64,000 bases of DNA. Origin: Fulvivirga sp. M361 (GTDB taxonomy: Bacteria > Bacteroidota > Bacteroidia > Cytophagales > Cyclobacteriaceae). The stretch lies in assembly GCF_007097395.1 (NCBI RefSeq), contig NZ_VKDC01000014.1:124001-188000 (forward strand), given 5' to 3'. The translations under genes and the position numbers were made by a program. Of this stretch, positions 1 through 9,785 are shown piece after piece. The notes under the pieces were generated by a model. That model searched no databases, was not told where the DNA came from, and was given only the letters and a program-made list of their open reading frames with translations. How positions within the stretch are numbered: position 1 is the first letter of the stretch; every line of letters begins with the position of its first letter.

Positions 1-302
1 ATGTAATAGGTTACCCCGAAAAAAGAATTCAAACAGATTCCGGTATTTACCACGCTGCTTCTCACCTGTTACTCAACATAGTTCGTAAAACAAATGACTC
101 AATCAATAGTTTGATGATGTTTGGTCATAACCCTGGCTTTACCGATTTCGCAAATCGCCTGGCAAACACTGACATATGGAATATCCCGACGTGTGGTGTT
201 TTTGCTTGTGTTTTCCATACAGAACATTGGAGCAATGTTGATTTTGGCAAAGGTGAAGTACTCTTCTATGATTACCCCAAGCGTAAAAGTGATACTCCTT
301 AG
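1..302 (+). CDS. SixA-like histidine phosphatase, C-terminal part (5' end outside window)
   Basis: Only the last ~100 codons are present, read in the frame that starts at base 3. The motif GHNPG (near base 123) is the second conserved histidine block of the SixA/histidine-phosphatase branch, and it is followed by the usual G-[VI]-F-x-[CV] strand region. SixA enzymes remove phosphate from phosphohistidine, for example on HPt domains. The first catalytic RHG motif would lie upstream of the window and cannot be checked. The frame stays open to the window edge and ends at TAG 300-302. Family assignment is by motif only. Confidence 0.75.
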   Translation, partial: VIGYPEKRIQTDSGIYHAASHLLLNIVRKTNDSINSLMMFGHNPGFTDFANRLANTDIWNIPTCGVFACVFHTEHWSNVDFGKGEVLFYDYPKRKSDTP

Positions 303-403
303 CAATAACATTCTGGATCTAAGGCCGAATCACACATAAAAAAATACAGTATTCCAACTACAGGCATTTATTGTAGAAAGTATAAAATAGCTGAAAAATT
401 AAT

Positions 404-510
404 CTTTGGTGATTACATTCACTGATAGTTATAACTTTTGGTGAATACAATCACCAAAAAACATTACTTTTGGTGATTGTATTCACCAAAAAACATTACT
501 TTTGGTGATT
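404..510 (+). repeat. 32-bp-period array of palindromes directly upstream of the ATPase gene
   Basis: Four units start at 404, 436, 468 and 500, exactly 32 bp apart. The units at 436-459 and 468-491 each have perfect 9-bp arms TTTTGGTGA and TCACCAAAA around a 6-bp centre, and one is the reverse complement of the other. The 8-bp linkers are gttataac, aacattac and aacattac. The unit at 404 is degenerate in its right arm. The unit at 500 is a left half-site that runs into the start codon at 511. Thirty-two base pairs is close to three helical turns, so all sites face the same side of the DNA. The layout suggests an operator array or a structured leader; function is inferred. Confidence 0.85.
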
Positions 511-1638
511 ATGATTAAAAGGCAACTTTACAATACCCTTAAAGAAAGACTGAATGGGGACAAAGCCATTATACTGATCGGCCCAAGGCAAACCGGAAAA
601 ACAACATTAATAAAAGCCTTATTAAAAGAGGAAAAAGAACATCTGTTCCTAAATGGCGATGACCCTGTTGTACGAGATGAATTAGCTGCTGCAAATACAG
701 AAAAACTCAAGCAAATTATTGGTAATCATAGCATTATATTTATTGACGAAGCGCAACGTGTTAAAAATATCGGTCTCACCTTAAAAATGATCACAGATCA
801 ATTCTCCTCTGTTCGATTGCTCGTAAGTGGTTCTTCGGCGCTTGAAATAAACCAGGAGATCACTGAACCGCTTACCGGTAGAAAGTGGGAATATCAACTC
901 TACCCTGTTTCATGGTCCGAACTATTAACGCATTTAGGCTACATTGTCACTCAGCAGCAGTTGGAAATCAGGCTAGTCTATGGTATGTACCCGGAGGTGA
1001 TCACCGCTCATGCCCGTGGCGAAGGAAAAGAAGTGCTGCAACAACTCACCTCCAGCTATTTGTATCAGGATGTACTGTCTGTCGCAGGTATAAGAAAACC
1101 GGAAATCATTGAAAAGCTTTTGCAAGCATTGGCTTACCAGGTAGGTAGCGAAGTTTCATACAATGAACTGGCAAATACGCTTGGTATAGACAAGAACACT
1201 GTAAGTCATTACCTGAATATTCTGGAGAAAACTTTCGTGATTTTCAGATTACAGCCTTACAGTCGTAATCTGCGCAATGAAATAAGTAGTACAAGAAAAA
1301 TCTATTTTTATGATAATGGCATTCGCAATAGTCTTATCTCAAATTACGCCCCCTTAGAATTCAGACAAGACAAGGGAGCTTTATGGGAGAATTTTATCAT
1401 AGCAGAACGTATAAAACAAAACCATTATCAAAAAAGATTTACGAATACCTATTTCTGGCGTACCCGGCAACAACAAGAAGTAGATTACCTGGAAGAAAAA
1501 GACGGTGATTTATACGCCTTTGAGTTTAAATTATCCAATCAGAAAAAGGCTAAATTCCCACTTACCTTCACAAGAGCTTACCCGGACGCCAAGCAACAAT
1601 CCATCACTCCGGAAAATTTTCTGGAATTTGTTATGTAG
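511..1638 (+). CDS. AAA-type ATP-binding protein with DUF4143 C-terminal domain
   Basis: A 375-residue cytoplasmic ATPase. The Walker A motif GPRQTGKT is at residues 24-31, Walker B IIFIDE at 75-80, a sensor-like SGSS near 107, and the block GRKWEYQLYP near 123-132, the typical AAA_14 domain. The C-terminal part (about 190-330) is DUF4143-like and contains EVDYLEEKDGDLYAFEFKLS-type residues resembling a PD-(D/E)xK nuclease core. Members of this family are widespread and poorly characterised. The ATG at 511 is chosen over an in-frame TTG at 502, which lies inside the upstream repeat. There is no Shine-Dalgarno sequence; the start codon sits within the fourth unit of the palindrome array, so repeat binding could control its expression directly. 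Confidence 0.85.
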   Translation: MIKRQLYNTLKERLNGDKAIILIGPRQTGKTTLIKALLKEEKEHLFLNGDDPVVRDELAAANTEKLKQIIGNHSIIFIDEAQRVKNIGLTLKMITDQFSSVRLLVSGSSALEINQEITEPLTGRKWEYQLYPVSWSELLTHLGYIVTQQQLEIRLVYGMYPEVITAHARGEGKEVLQQLTSSYLYQDVLSVAGIRKPEIIEKLLQALAYQVGSEVSYNELANTLGIDKNTVSHYLNILEKTFVIFRLQPYSRNLRNEISSTRKIYFYDNGIRNSLISNYAPLEFRQDKGALWENFIIAERIKQNHYQKRFTNTYFWRTRQQQEVDYLEEKDGDLYAFEFKLSNQKKAKFPLTFTRAYPDAKQQSITPENFLEFVM

Positions 1639-1639
1639 G

Positions 1640-2674
1640 TCACAAAATGCTTTTGGTAAGTATTCCCTTTTCTAAAAATCTGTAGCCTATAAAGAACTTA
1701 ATATTACCTGATGAACCTATAACATTAAGGTTGTCAATAGCATAATTAACACTCTGGCTGACTAAACTAATTCCTCCAAAGAATGTATCACTGTTATAAC
1801 CTGCTGCGGCTCTGACATTGAAAATAGCCCGGATAGCAATATCATCTTGTTCAAGATTTTCCGTGGTATACCGCGTCCACAAATGTGCCGGTCCCAGAGA
1901 TAGTGAAAGGTTGAGGTATAACTGTTCATGGATAAAGTTATGCGTATATCCAGGCAATAGACCTAGCACCGTGGCCCGCCCTGCTCTGAGCGTGGCATTT
2001 TCTTCTAACATCGAACGGCTTTCGAATGGCATTAATGACGAATCCGCTGAAAAGCGAAAGCTGGAAGCACTTATACCCAGTAGAAAAGAGCCTGCCTTCT
2101 TTAGCTGCATATCTGCCTGATTAAAAGCAGATCGGTAAGAAAATTTCTCATGATTAAAAATATAAAAAGTGTTGAATTGAAGGTTCCTCATTTCTAAGTC
2201 TGAACGTTGCGGAAAGGGGTCTCCACTTTGCCATTGACTAAAATGACTTTCAGGGTCCTCAAAATAAAACCCGCTATAATTCTGGACAGCAACATCAGCT
2301 CCCCATTTGTTGAGATAAATATTGGCCTGTACATCAAACGCTTTGGTACGTCCATAGGTCAATTCATCCTGACTATCGTTAGGCACCTGAAAGGATAATT
2401 CAAACCCAACGTCAAACAGATAAAAGCCAAAACCAAGGTATGTATTTATAGAGGGGGTATACTCGATGTCCCTAAATCTGTTATTTTCTTCTTCAAAGGT
2501 AAGGCTCAGGCTACGAGCTGTAAGCAACGGTTTAATGTAGAACTTATCTTCGAAACTACGAATGTAAGTGGCTCGTTTTGGCTTTATATACGATGAGTCC
2601 TGCGTCTGACCTAAAACAGCAACATGTAATGGTGAGATGAATAAGAGTAGTATTAGCGCGTATCGTTTTTGCAA
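1640..2674 (-). CDS. DUF4421-like outer-membrane protein
   Basis: A 344-residue protein with a clear signal peptide (first ~22 residues, ending VLGQ) and a body rich in alternating aromatic/hydrophobic strands, as in a small outer-membrane beta-barrel. The segment after the signal (Y-I-K-P, then repeated strands with GFGFYLFDVGFELS) matches what I know of the Bacteroidetes DUF4421 family, whose function is unknown. It lies just downstream of hslU on the same strand (7-bp gap), so it may be the last gene of a porQ-hslU-DUF4421 transcript. It converges on the ATPase gene with one base between stops. Confidence 0.7.
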   Translation of the reverse strand: MQKRYALILLLFISPLHVAVLGQTQDSSYIKPKRATYIRSFEDKFYIKPLLTARSLSLTFEEENNRFRDIEYTPSINTYLGFGFYLFDVGFELSFQVPNDSQDELTYGRTKAFDVQANIYLNKWGADVAVQNYSGFYFEDPESHFSQWQSGDPFPQRSDLEMRNLQFNTFYIFNHEKFSYRSAFNQADMQLKKAGSFLLGISASSFRFSADSSLMPFESRSMLEENATLRAGRATVLGLLPGYTHNFIHEQLYLNLSLSLGPAHLWTRYTTENLEQDDIAIRAIFNVRAAAGYNSDTFFGGISLVSQSVNYAIDNLNVIGSSGNIKFFIGYRFLEKGILTKSIL

Positions 2675-2681
2675 AATTGGT

Positions 2682-4082
2682 CTATAAAATAAACTCGCTC
2701 AAGTCTTTATTCTTGACCAACCCTGACAGTTTTTCTCTGACCAGATCTGAAGTTATTATGATCTTCGCATTTGGTCCAATTTTATCCGGTACGTCAAACA
2801 TAAATTCGTTGAACAGCCGGCTCATGACAGTATGCAACCTACGCGCACCGATATTCTCCACTTCCAAATTAATTCGAAAGGCCGTTTCCGCAATCTCTTC
2901 TAGTGCTCCTTCTTCGAAAGTAAGCATCACCTCTTCTGCATTCAGGAGAGCTTCATATTGCTTGGTAAGTGCATTTTTTGGCTCTTTTAAAATATGAAAG
3001 AAGTCATCTTTGGTGAGATTATCTAACTCCACTCGAATTGGAAACCTTCCTTGCAATTCCGGAATTAAATCAGATGGCTTAGAAACGTGAAAAGCACCAG
3101 CAGCTACAAACAATATATGATCGGTTTTGATATGTCCGTATTTAGTGTTGACAGTGCTTCCTTCCACTATAGGTAAAAGGTCTCGCTGCACCCCTTCTCT
3201 ACTGACATCAGGACCACCTTTTTTAGAAGCTCCAGTGGCAATTTTATCGATCTCATCAATAAAGATCACACCGGTATTTTCAGCTTTTTGTATGGCAAGT
3301 TCCTTAACTTCATCCATATCAATAAGTTTTGTGGTTTCTTCTTCTATTAACAGCCTTCGAGCTTCTGCAATCGTTACTTTTCGCTTTTTATTCTTTTTCG
3401 GCATCATCCCACTGATCATTTCCTGAAGGTTGATCATGGATGACTCATCCATCATACCTCCGCCTATCATGCCTACTCCACCATTCCCTGGCTGCTTTAT
3501 AGTAATATCTATTTTTCGATCTTCCAGTTCTCCGTTTCTGATCTTTTCTCTGAATCGTTGCCTGGTTTTCTCATTAAGTTCTTGCTCAGATGAAGGTAAT
3601 TCGTCATCAAAAGACTGCAGATCAATACTCTTTTCAGTAGGTGAAACATTCTTTAACGGGGGTATCAAAGCATCAAGTATAATATCTTCCACGAGCGTTT
3701 CTGCCTTCTTTTTGACTTCTTCTTTCTTTTCAGATTTCACCAGATTCACCGAATGTTCAACCAGATCCCTTACCATACTTTCAACGTCTCTTCCCACATA
3801 TCCGACTTCTGTAAATTTGGAAGCCTCCACTTTTGTAAAAGGGGCATTGGCTATTTTTGCCAACCTACGTGCTATTTCTGTCTTTCCTACTCCTGTAGCA
3901 CCGATCATAAGGATGTTATTGGGAATGATCTCACCCTGCATTTCAGATTTTACATTCATTCTTCTCCACCTATTCCTGAGTGCGATAGCCACGTTGCGCT
4001 TAGCATCCTTCTGACCAATTATGTATTTATCCAGCTCCTCTACAATCTGCTTAGGGGTTAGATATTTTTTATCATTTAACAT
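2682..4082 (-). CDS. hslU: ATP-dependent protease ATPase subunit HslU (ClpY)
   Basis: The 466-residue AAA+ unfoldase of the HslUV protease. The N-terminal block TPKQIVEELDKYIIGQ is diagnostic; Walker A GATGVGKT is at residues 61-68, and Walker B FIDEIDKIA follows a variable I-domain rich in charged residues (about 110-240). The ELQGRFPIRVEL sensor region and the GARRLHTVM sensor-2 arginine region are present. The C-terminus ends SEFIL, the tail that in HslU docks into HslV, so the protein looks able to pair with HslV although no hslV gene is adjacent. The gene follows porQ with no spacing (stop-start 1 bp apart), suggesting co-transcription. Confidence 0.95.
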   Translation of the reverse strand: MLNDKKYLTPKQIVEELDKYIIGQKDAKRNVAIALRNRWRRMNVKSEMQGEIIPNNILMIGATGVGKTEIARRLAKIANAPFTKVEASKFTEVGYVGRDVESMVRDLVEHSVNLVKSEKKEEVKKKAETLVEDIILDALIPPLKNVSPTEKSIDLQSFDDELPSSEQELNEKTRQRFREKIRNGELEDRKIDITIKQPGNGGVGMIGGGMMDESSMINLQEMISGMMPKKNKKRKVTIAEARRLLIEEETTKLIDMDEVKELAIQKAENTGVIFIDEIDKIATGASKKGGPDVSREGVQRDLLPIVEGSTVNTKYGHIKTDHILFVAAGAFHVSKPSDLIPELQGRFPIRVELDNLTKDDFFHILKEPKNALTKQYEALLNAEEVMLTFEEGALEEIAETAFRINLEVENIGARRLHTVMSRLFNEFMFDVPDKIGPNAKIIITSDLVREKLSGLVKNKDLSEFIL

Positions 4083-4083
4083 A

Positions 4084-5100
4084 TTAAAAGTTTCTTCTTT
4101 TTAAAAATAAGTTGGTGTTAGCCGTTACTGAAAAGCTGTTAGACCCTCCCGCCGCATGATATCCTCCCCTGCTGTAAGCAAATTCAAAGGCTTTTATCCT
4201 GAACATCAATCCAAAAGACAATCCGGCTCCAGCAGCTTTATCTTCTAATTTTAACTCCTGCCGTATTAAATGGTTATACCCCAATCTGAAGTTAACGTTT
4301 TTAGAGAGTAAAAGCTCAGTGGCCACAACAAAGTGCCTCATCACTTTATCAAAGGTACCAGGCTCCTCTTCCTGATCTGCGCTATTGGGGTCAAAAAAAG
4401 CGATATCTCCTTTGTATAAATTATAAGCAGTAAATGTAAATCTAAAAGGCATGTGTTTTGGCTTCAAACTTGCCCCCAATTGAACATCAAATGGTAATTG
4501 ACTGTTTTGACTTTCGCTGTAATCAGATAAAACGAATCCGATGTTCTTGAATACCAACCCTGCCGTAAAATTACCCTTTGGGTGTATAAAAGCCCCACCT
4601 AAGTCCATAGCCAGAGCAGTACTGTTAAAACCTGCAATGCTTGAATTTATCAACTTCAAACTTGCTCCCAGGGAGAAATTATCCAATTGATGACCTCGCC
4701 CCACTGTAACAAAGGTTTCTCCCGCATCAAATTCACCCAGCGAAATACCCGTATCATCAAAGCTCTCAAAATTTCCATAAGACACATGATTGACCCCCAT
4801 AAACCAATGTCCCGATTTGCCAAGATCATGCTGATATACGGTAGAGAGTACATTTATATCAGCAAGGTATGACAGGTAATTAAAAGAGACCATCCCTGAC
4901 AGCGAATCGGAGGACAGTGCCGGATTGGATATCACAAGATTAACATCTTCATAGGGTGTTGAAACATTCAGCCCTCCCATTCCTACAACACGTGGGTTGT
5001 AGGGAATATTCATAAACTCATACGACCGTTGCCCTCCAACCTGACCAAAAGTCACGCTAACATGAAATATACATAGAATGATCAGGCTGACCCTTTGCAT
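4084..5100 (-). CDS. porQ: Type IX secretion system protein PorQ
   Basis: A 338-residue outer-membrane protein with a signal peptide (about residues 1-19, ending TFGQ). The mature N-terminus contains YEFMNIPYNPRVVGMGG, the pattern of PorQ/PorV-like FadL-fold barrels, and strand-rich sequence follows to the end. In Porphyromonas and Flavobacterium PorQ forms part of the T9SS attachment complex with PorZ. The porE-like gene at 7751 is a second T9SS component, separated by lon. Directly followed by hslU. Confidence 0.8.
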   Translation of the reverse strand: MQRVSLIILCIFHVSVTFGQVGGQRSYEFMNIPYNPRVVGMGGLNVSTPYEDVNLVISNPALSSDSLSGMVSFNYLSYLADINVLSTVYQHDLGKSGHWFMGVNHVSYGNFESFDDTGISLGEFDAGETFVTVGRGHQLDNFSLGASLKLINSSIAGFNSTALAMDLGGAFIHPKGNFTAGLVFKNIGFVLSDYSESQNSQLPFDVQLGASLKPKHMPFRFTFTAYNLYKGDIAFFDPNSADQEEEPGTFDKVMRHFVVATELLLSKNVNFRLGYNHLIRQELKLEDKAAGAGLSFGLMFRIKAFEFAYSRGGYHAAGGSNSFSVTANTNLFLKRRNF

Positions 5101-5116
5101 AAAGATGTTTATAAGA

Positions 5117-7579
5117 TTAACTCTTCTCCGCCTGATCTACAAATTCAAATGACATCGGGACTTTCACTTTTTGTGAAAGTAATGCCAATTCAATTACCTC
5201 ATCTACATTATCTACATAATGTATATTTATGTCTTTGAGATATTGAGTGTCGATCTCTTCGATATCCCGTTGATTTCTTTGGCTTAAAATTATGTCCTTC
5301 ACACCCGCACGTCTGGCAGCCAATATTTTTTCTTTAATACCGCCTACTGGCAGTACTTTCCCTCTGAGTGTTATCTCTCCAGTCATGGCCAACTTACCCC
5401 GAACTTTCCTTTGAGTATAAATAGAGGCTATTGAAGTGAGCATGGTAATACCGGCAGACGGGCCATCTTTAGGAACGGCACCTGCCGGAACATGAATATG
5501 CAAATCATAGGTATCAAAAAGGCGATAATCCACATCCAGTTTATCCGCATTGGCCTTTAAGTAAGAAATGGCTGCCATAGCCGATTCCTTCATCACATCA
5601 CCAAGCTGACCGGAAAGCACTAATTTACCTTTGCCCTTACTCAGGCTGGATTCAATAAAAAGTATTTCCCCTCCTACCTGGGTCCAGGCAAGGCCGGTAA
5701 CAACACCTGCCATGTCATTTCCCTGATACAGCTCTTTATCAAATATTTTAGCCCCAAGCACATCTTTCACTTCCTTTTCCGTAATGGTTTTACTGAACTC
5801 CTCTTCCGTAGCTATGGATTTAGCCACATTACGTACCACGGAGCCAATTCGTCGCTCTAAATTTCTGACACCGGATTCTCTTGTATATCCATCAATTATA
5901 TTGGATAATGCTTTTTTATGAAAAGTCACATCACCCGGCTTCAATCCGTGCTCTTCCTTCTGCTTAGGCACCAAATGTTTTCTGGCTATTTCTATTTTTT
6001 CTTCATGTGTATACCCATTGATCTCTATGATCTCCATACGATCTCTTAAGGCCGGGTGTATGGTATCCAAGGAATTCGCTGTGGCAATAAAAAGTATCTT
6101 TGATAAGTCATATTCGAGCTCCAGGTAGTTATCCATAAAAGTACTGTTCTGCTCCGGGTCAAGTACTTCAAGCAAGGCCGAAGAGGGATCACCTCTGAAA
6201 TCCGAGCTGACTTTATCTATTTCATCAAGGATGAAAACCGGATTAGATGATTTAGCCTTCTTAATGTTTTGAATGATCTTACCAGGCATAGCACCGATGT
6301 AAGTTTTTCGATGGCCTCTTATTTCAGCTTCATCATGGACACCTCCTAATGACATTCTGACATATTGTCGTTTCAAGGCTTTGGCAATGGACCTTCCAAG
6401 TGATGTCTTGCCCACTCCGGGAGGGCCATACAAGCATAGAATGGGGCCTTTCAGGTCACCTTTTAGTTTTAATACGGCCAGATATTCCAGGATACGGTCC
6501 TTAACTTTTTCCATGCCAAAGTGATCCTTATCCAATACCTTTCTTGCCCTTTTCAAGTCGAAATTATCTTGAGAGTAATTCTCCCATGGTAAGTCCAGAA
6601 GCAACTCAATATAGTTCATAGCTACCGGATATTCCGCTGCCGCAGGATTCATACGACTTACCTTATCCAGTTCCTTAAGAAAGTGCTTTTTCACTTCCTC
6701 TGACCACTTCATCTTATCACCTTTAGACCTCAACACTTCGATCTCCTGGTCTGGTCCGTCAAAACCCAATTCATCTTGCATTACCCTGATCTGTTGCCTG
6801 AGGTAATAATCACGCTGCTGTTGATCAATATCCGTATGCACCTTTTTCTGAATATCATGCTTCAGTTCCAGAAGTTGTACCTCTTTAAGCATCATTTCGA
6901 GTAACAGGGTGGCACGATCAAGCCCCTTATTCGTCTCAAGAAGTTTCTGCTTTTGTCCTACCTCCGTATTCAGATTGGACGACAAAAAGTGTGTAAGGAA
7001 ACCCAGATCATGTATATTATCCAACGCCATTTGAGCTTCTTGCGGTATTTCCGGATTCAGTTGCAGGATCTTACCTGCTGCATCCTTTAATGATTGCATC
7101 AAAGCCTTTACTTCCTTAGTGCTTCGTTTGGGGAAAGAGTGATCTAAAAGCTCAAAATTAGCCGTAATGAATGGATCTTCGCCCAGGATATGTCCTATCT
7201 TAAACCTGTTTTTGCCTTGAATAATAATAGTAGTATTTCCATCCGGCAATACCAGCATCTTAATAATCTTCGCTACAGTACCGACACTGTAGATGTCCTC
7301 CACTCCGGGATCTTCAGTATTGATGTTCTTTTGGGCAACCACTCCAATAAGCCGGTCGCCTTTATAGGCTTTTTTGACCAGCCTGATAGATTTCTTGCGT
7401 CCAACAGTAATTGGGATCACCACTCCGGGAAACAAGACCGTATTTCTAATGGGTAAAATACCTATTTCTGCCGGGAGGTCTTCCGAATTCAGGTCTGAAT
7501 GGTCTTCAGGATTTATCAACTGGATCAACTCTTCCGTATCTTCCTGTACCAAATCAGAGAAAAAAGTTTCATTAAACAT
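5117..7579 (-). CDS. lon: ATP-dependent protease Lon (endopeptidase La)
   Basis: An 820-residue cytoplasmic protease. The N-terminal LON substrate domain begins near residue 40 ([15 protein letters not shown]); Walker A GPPGVGKT is at about 385-392 and Walker B ILDEIDK near 450. The protease domain carries the Ser-Lys dyad: KDGPSAG with Ser708 and GGIKEK with Lys751, 43 residues apart as in other Lon enzymes. Length is typical for Bacteroidetes Lon. It is transcribed away from the porE-like gene; the 171-bp gap between them must hold both promoters. The downstream gene is porQ, 16 bp away. Confidence 0.96.
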   Translation of the reverse strand: MFNETFFSDLVQEDTEELIQLINPEDHSDLNSEDLPAEIGILPIRNTVLFPGVVIPITVGRKKSIRLVKKAYKGDRLIGVVAQKNINTEDPGVEDIYSVGTVAKIIKMLVLPDGNTTIIIQGKNRFKIGHILGEDPFITANFELLDHSFPKRSTKEVKALMQSLKDAAGKILQLNPEIPQEAQMALDNIHDLGFLTHFLSSNLNTEVGQKQKLLETNKGLDRATLLLEMMLKEVQLLELKHDIQKKVHTDIDQQQRDYYLRQQIRVMQDELGFDGPDQEIEVLRSKGDKMKWSEEVKKHFLKELDKVSRMNPAAAEYPVAMNYIELLLDLPWENYSQDNFDLKRARKVLDKDHFGMEKVKDRILEYLAVLKLKGDLKGPILCLYGPPGVGKTSLGRSIAKALKRQYVRMSLGGVHDEAEIRGHRKTYIGAMPGKIIQNIKKAKSSNPVFILDEIDKVSSDFRGDPSSALLEVLDPEQNSTFMDNYLELEYDLSKILFIATANSLDTIHPALRDRMEIIEINGYTHEEKIEIARKHLVPKQKEEHGLKPGDVTFHKKALSNIIDGYTRESGVRNLERRIGSVVRNVAKSIATEEEFSKTITEKEVKDVLGAKIFDKELYQGNDMAGVVTGLAWTQVGGEILFIESSLSKGKGKLVLSGQLGDVMKESAMAAISYLKANADKLDVDYRLFDTYDLHIHVPAGAVPKDGPSAGITMLTSIASIYTQRKVRGKLAMTGEITLRGKVLPVGGIKEKILAARRAGVKDIILSQRNQRDIEEIDTQYLKDINIHYVDNVDEVIELALLSQKVKVPMSFEFVDQAEKS

Positions 7580-7681
7580 GTAGTTCCTTATTTTTTATGC
7601 CAATATGGCACGCTATTTACCTTCTCTAAGCATTATTATTTGAGGACTTATAGTCTTTCAAGAGCTGTGCCAAAAAAACTC

Positions 7682-7689
7682 TATATTTG
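7682..7689 (+). promoter_or_regulatory. Candidate -7 box for the porE-like gene
   Basis: TATATTTG matches the Bacteroidetes -7 consensus TAnnTTTG. A TTTC at 7656-7659, 22 bp upstream, could serve as a weak -33 element. It would give a leader of about 55 nt ahead of the TTG start at 7751. Confidence 0.45.
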
Positions 7690-7750
7690 ATCTTCTTGAT
7701 AAAAAAACATTTTTGTAACAACTTTAACACCAGCACAGCAGAGGAGGACT

Positions 7751-9724
7751 TTGAAAAAAACACTAAAAATTGGGCTTATATGCTGTTTGTTAGTAACAGT
7801 TGTTTATGACTCCGCCAGAAGCCAAAGAAAGAAAAAAGCAAACAAGTCCGGGGGGAAAATTACCCTTCAAGACAGTGTTTCTACCTTCAGTCACTCTGAT
7901 CTATTTAATTTTCCTAATGTAAATAAAATCCCTATCTATAGTGATCCTAAAACACTAAAAAAAATCAGGCAACTCGATGAGCAGGGTAAGTGGGAAGAGC
8001 TTTATCCAATTTTACGAAACTATATTAAAAAATTTGGTATCGTTAACTTCTACCGTGAAACATACTGGCTTTGGAAACTCGCCAAGCTCACCGAAACATA
8101 TGGTAATCTCGATGAAGCAAAATTGCTCTATAAACTGGTTTTAAAGCATCATAGAGAGGATATTGATATAAGAACAATTGAACTTTACTACGAGGAATTA
8201 ACTCAAAACGATAAAAATTACTACGTCCCTTTAGAGTACTACTATGAATTGGTGGATTACCGAAAAGAAGTAGATACACTACGCCCTCCAAGAAGCGTAT
8301 TACTCAATATGGGAACTGTGATCAACTCCGATAAAGCTGACTATGCTCCTACACTGAATGAAGACGACCACATGTTAATTTTCACCTCTAAGCGTGGGTC
8401 CCACAACAGGGGGATAGATCCTGTAAAAGATGAAGACCTGTTTTATGCTGTGCTTCAAGACGGGTATTGGTCAACGGCAGAAGCTTTTACCGCAGTGAAT
8501 AGCAAGTACAATGAGGGTTCTGCATGCCTAAGCAAAAATGGACAAAACCTGTATTTCGCACGCTGTAATTCACCTGATGGTTATGGCGATTGTGATATTT
8601 ACAGCGCTACTATGAGCCCTGACAGTACCTGGGGAGATATAAAAAACCTAGGACTTGGTGTAAACAGTATCGGCTGGGATAGCCATCCCAGTCTTTCGCA
8701 TACGGAAGATACCCTTTATTTCGCATCAGACCGTATTGGAGGATATGGCCTTTCTGACCTTTACTACACCATAAAAACAGCCGAAGGTAAATGGTCAAAG
8801 GCATTAAACATGGGACCTATTATCAACACTCGAAATTCTGAAGTAAGCCCATTTTATCATCATGTGTTTGACGTATTGTACTTTAGTTCGAATGGACAAA
8901 GTTTAAATTTTGGTGAGTTCGATATTTACAAGTCATACCATGATGGGAATAATTGGGGCGAGCCCAAAAACATAGGGCCACTGGTAAATGGACCGGGTAG
9001 TGAATACTATTTCACCATTGATTCTAAGTCTGAAGACCTCTACTACGCCCGCTCTGCTGAAGACAACCTCAGCAATATGGACCTCTATTCTTTTCCACTC
9101 CCTATGGAAGCACAACCAGGAGCGAATATTACGCTAACAGGGTCCTTATTAAATCAAGAAACCGGGGAACCTTTCAAAGGTATTGTTTCTATTATAGATC
9201 TGGATAATGGGATAGAAGTGGCCCCTAAATTCCTGCGCCCGGACGGCACATTTGAATTTCAACTGATCAATAATAATAATTACCTTCTCATCATCCAGGG
9301 TGAAGAATTTTTTAGAATTGAAGAGTTATTTTTCCTGGAAGAAGATATGCAGCTTAATCGGTTCACCGAACCAATATCCAGCAAGCTGAAGTTTTCATCC
9401 CTGGAGTTTGAAGAAGGTAAGGCCGAATTAACAACTCCCATGTATGGTGATCTGGATAAGTTATCGGATTTTTTGTTGGATAATCCTGATTTTAAATTGC
9501 GAATATCAGGCCATACCGACTCCGATGGACGTGAAGACTTTAACTTAAAGCTTTCACAGGAACGCGCAGATATCATTAAAGAGTACCTCGTTTATTTTGG
9601 AAACATAGAGGATTCGAGAATAGATGCAAAGGGTTTTGGTAGTAGTAAGCCTATTGTTAATGAAGAAAGCGAAGAAGACAAAAGCCTCAATCGTAGAGTA
9701 GAATTCGAGATTTATAAAGAATAA
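7751..9724 (+). CDS. PorE-like OmpA-family protein (TPR, beta-propeller, CRD, OmpA)
   Basis: 657 residues with the four-part architecture of the T9SS protein PorE. An N-terminal export signal is followed by a helical TPR-like region (about 60-160), PD40/WD40-like propeller repeats (about 190-450, motifs such as LYFASDRIGGYGLSDLYY), a carboxypeptidase-regulatory-like beta domain (about 455-530) and a C-terminal OmpA peptidoglycan-binding domain (about 545-657, with SGHTDSDG and NRRVEFEI). PorE is thought to link the T9SS outer-membrane ring to peptidoglycan. The start is TTG at 7751, preceded by AGGAGG only 3 bp away; no ATG is available. A cysteine pair in the signal does not form a clear lipobox, unlike the PorE lipoprotein of Porphyromonas. 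Confidence 0.8.
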   Translation: MKKTLKIGLICCLLVTVVYDSARSQRKKKANKSGGKITLQDSVSTFSHSDLFNFPNVNKIPIYSDPKTLKKIRQLDEQGKWEELYPILRNYIKKFGIVNFYRETYWLWKLAKLTETYGNLDEAKLLYKLVLKHHREDIDIRTIELYYEELTQNDKNYYVPLEYYYELVDYRKEVDTLRPPRSVLLNMGTVINSDKADYAPTLNEDDHMLIFTSKRGSHNRGIDPVKDEDLFYAVLQDGYWSTAEAFTAVNSKYNEGSACLSKNGQNLYFARCNSPDGYGDCDIYSATMSPDSTWGDIKNLGLGVNSIGWDSHPSLSHTEDTLYFASDRIGGYGLSDLYYTIKTAEGKWSKALNMGPIINTRNSEVSPFYHHVFDVLYFSSNGQSLNFGEFDIYKSYHDGNNWGEPKNIGPLVNGPGSEYYFTIDSKSEDLYYARSAEDNLSNMDLYSFPLPMEAQPGANITLTGSLLNQETGEPFKGIVSIIDLDNGIEVAPKFLRPDGTFEFQLINNNNYLLIIQGEEFFRIEELFFLEEDMQLNRFTEPISSKLKFSSLEFEEGKAELTTPMYGDLDKLSDFLLDNPDFKLRISGHTDSDGREDFNLKLSQERADIIKEYLVYFGNIEDSRIDAKGFGSSKPIVNEESEEDKSLNRRVEFEIYKE

Positions 9725-9754
9725 TCAGTCCGATTTTGAACCTTATGATTATCC

Positions 9755-9773
9755 TGACGTCCTGCTTACGTCA
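9755..9773. promoter_or_regulatory. Inverted repeat upstream of the ECF sigma gene
   Basis: TGACGT (9755-9760) and ACGTCA (9768-9773) form a perfect 6-bp inverted repeat with a 7-bp loop; flanking TATGATT on the left and AATCATA on the right extend it imperfectly. It ends 12 bp before the sigma-factor ATG. It could be an operator, an autoregulatory site or a transcription end for the upstream gene. No T-tract follows. Confidence 0.4.
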
Positions 9774-9785
9774 ATCATATTTTAA

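Noticed and set aside
404-510. CRISPR-like array with 32-bp period
   Set aside because: The linkers are only 8 bp and nearly identical, the repeats are palindromes, and no cas genes are nearby; this is an operator-like array.
3430-4014. 194-codon plus-strand ORF opposite hslU
   Set aside because: Lies fully antisense to a well-conserved gene; its Ser-rich composition is a codon-shadow pattern.
2682-4082. hslU as an orphan without hslV
   Set aside because: The HslV-docking tail is intact, so hslV is probably elsewhere in the genome; absence from a 64-kb window is not evidence of loss.
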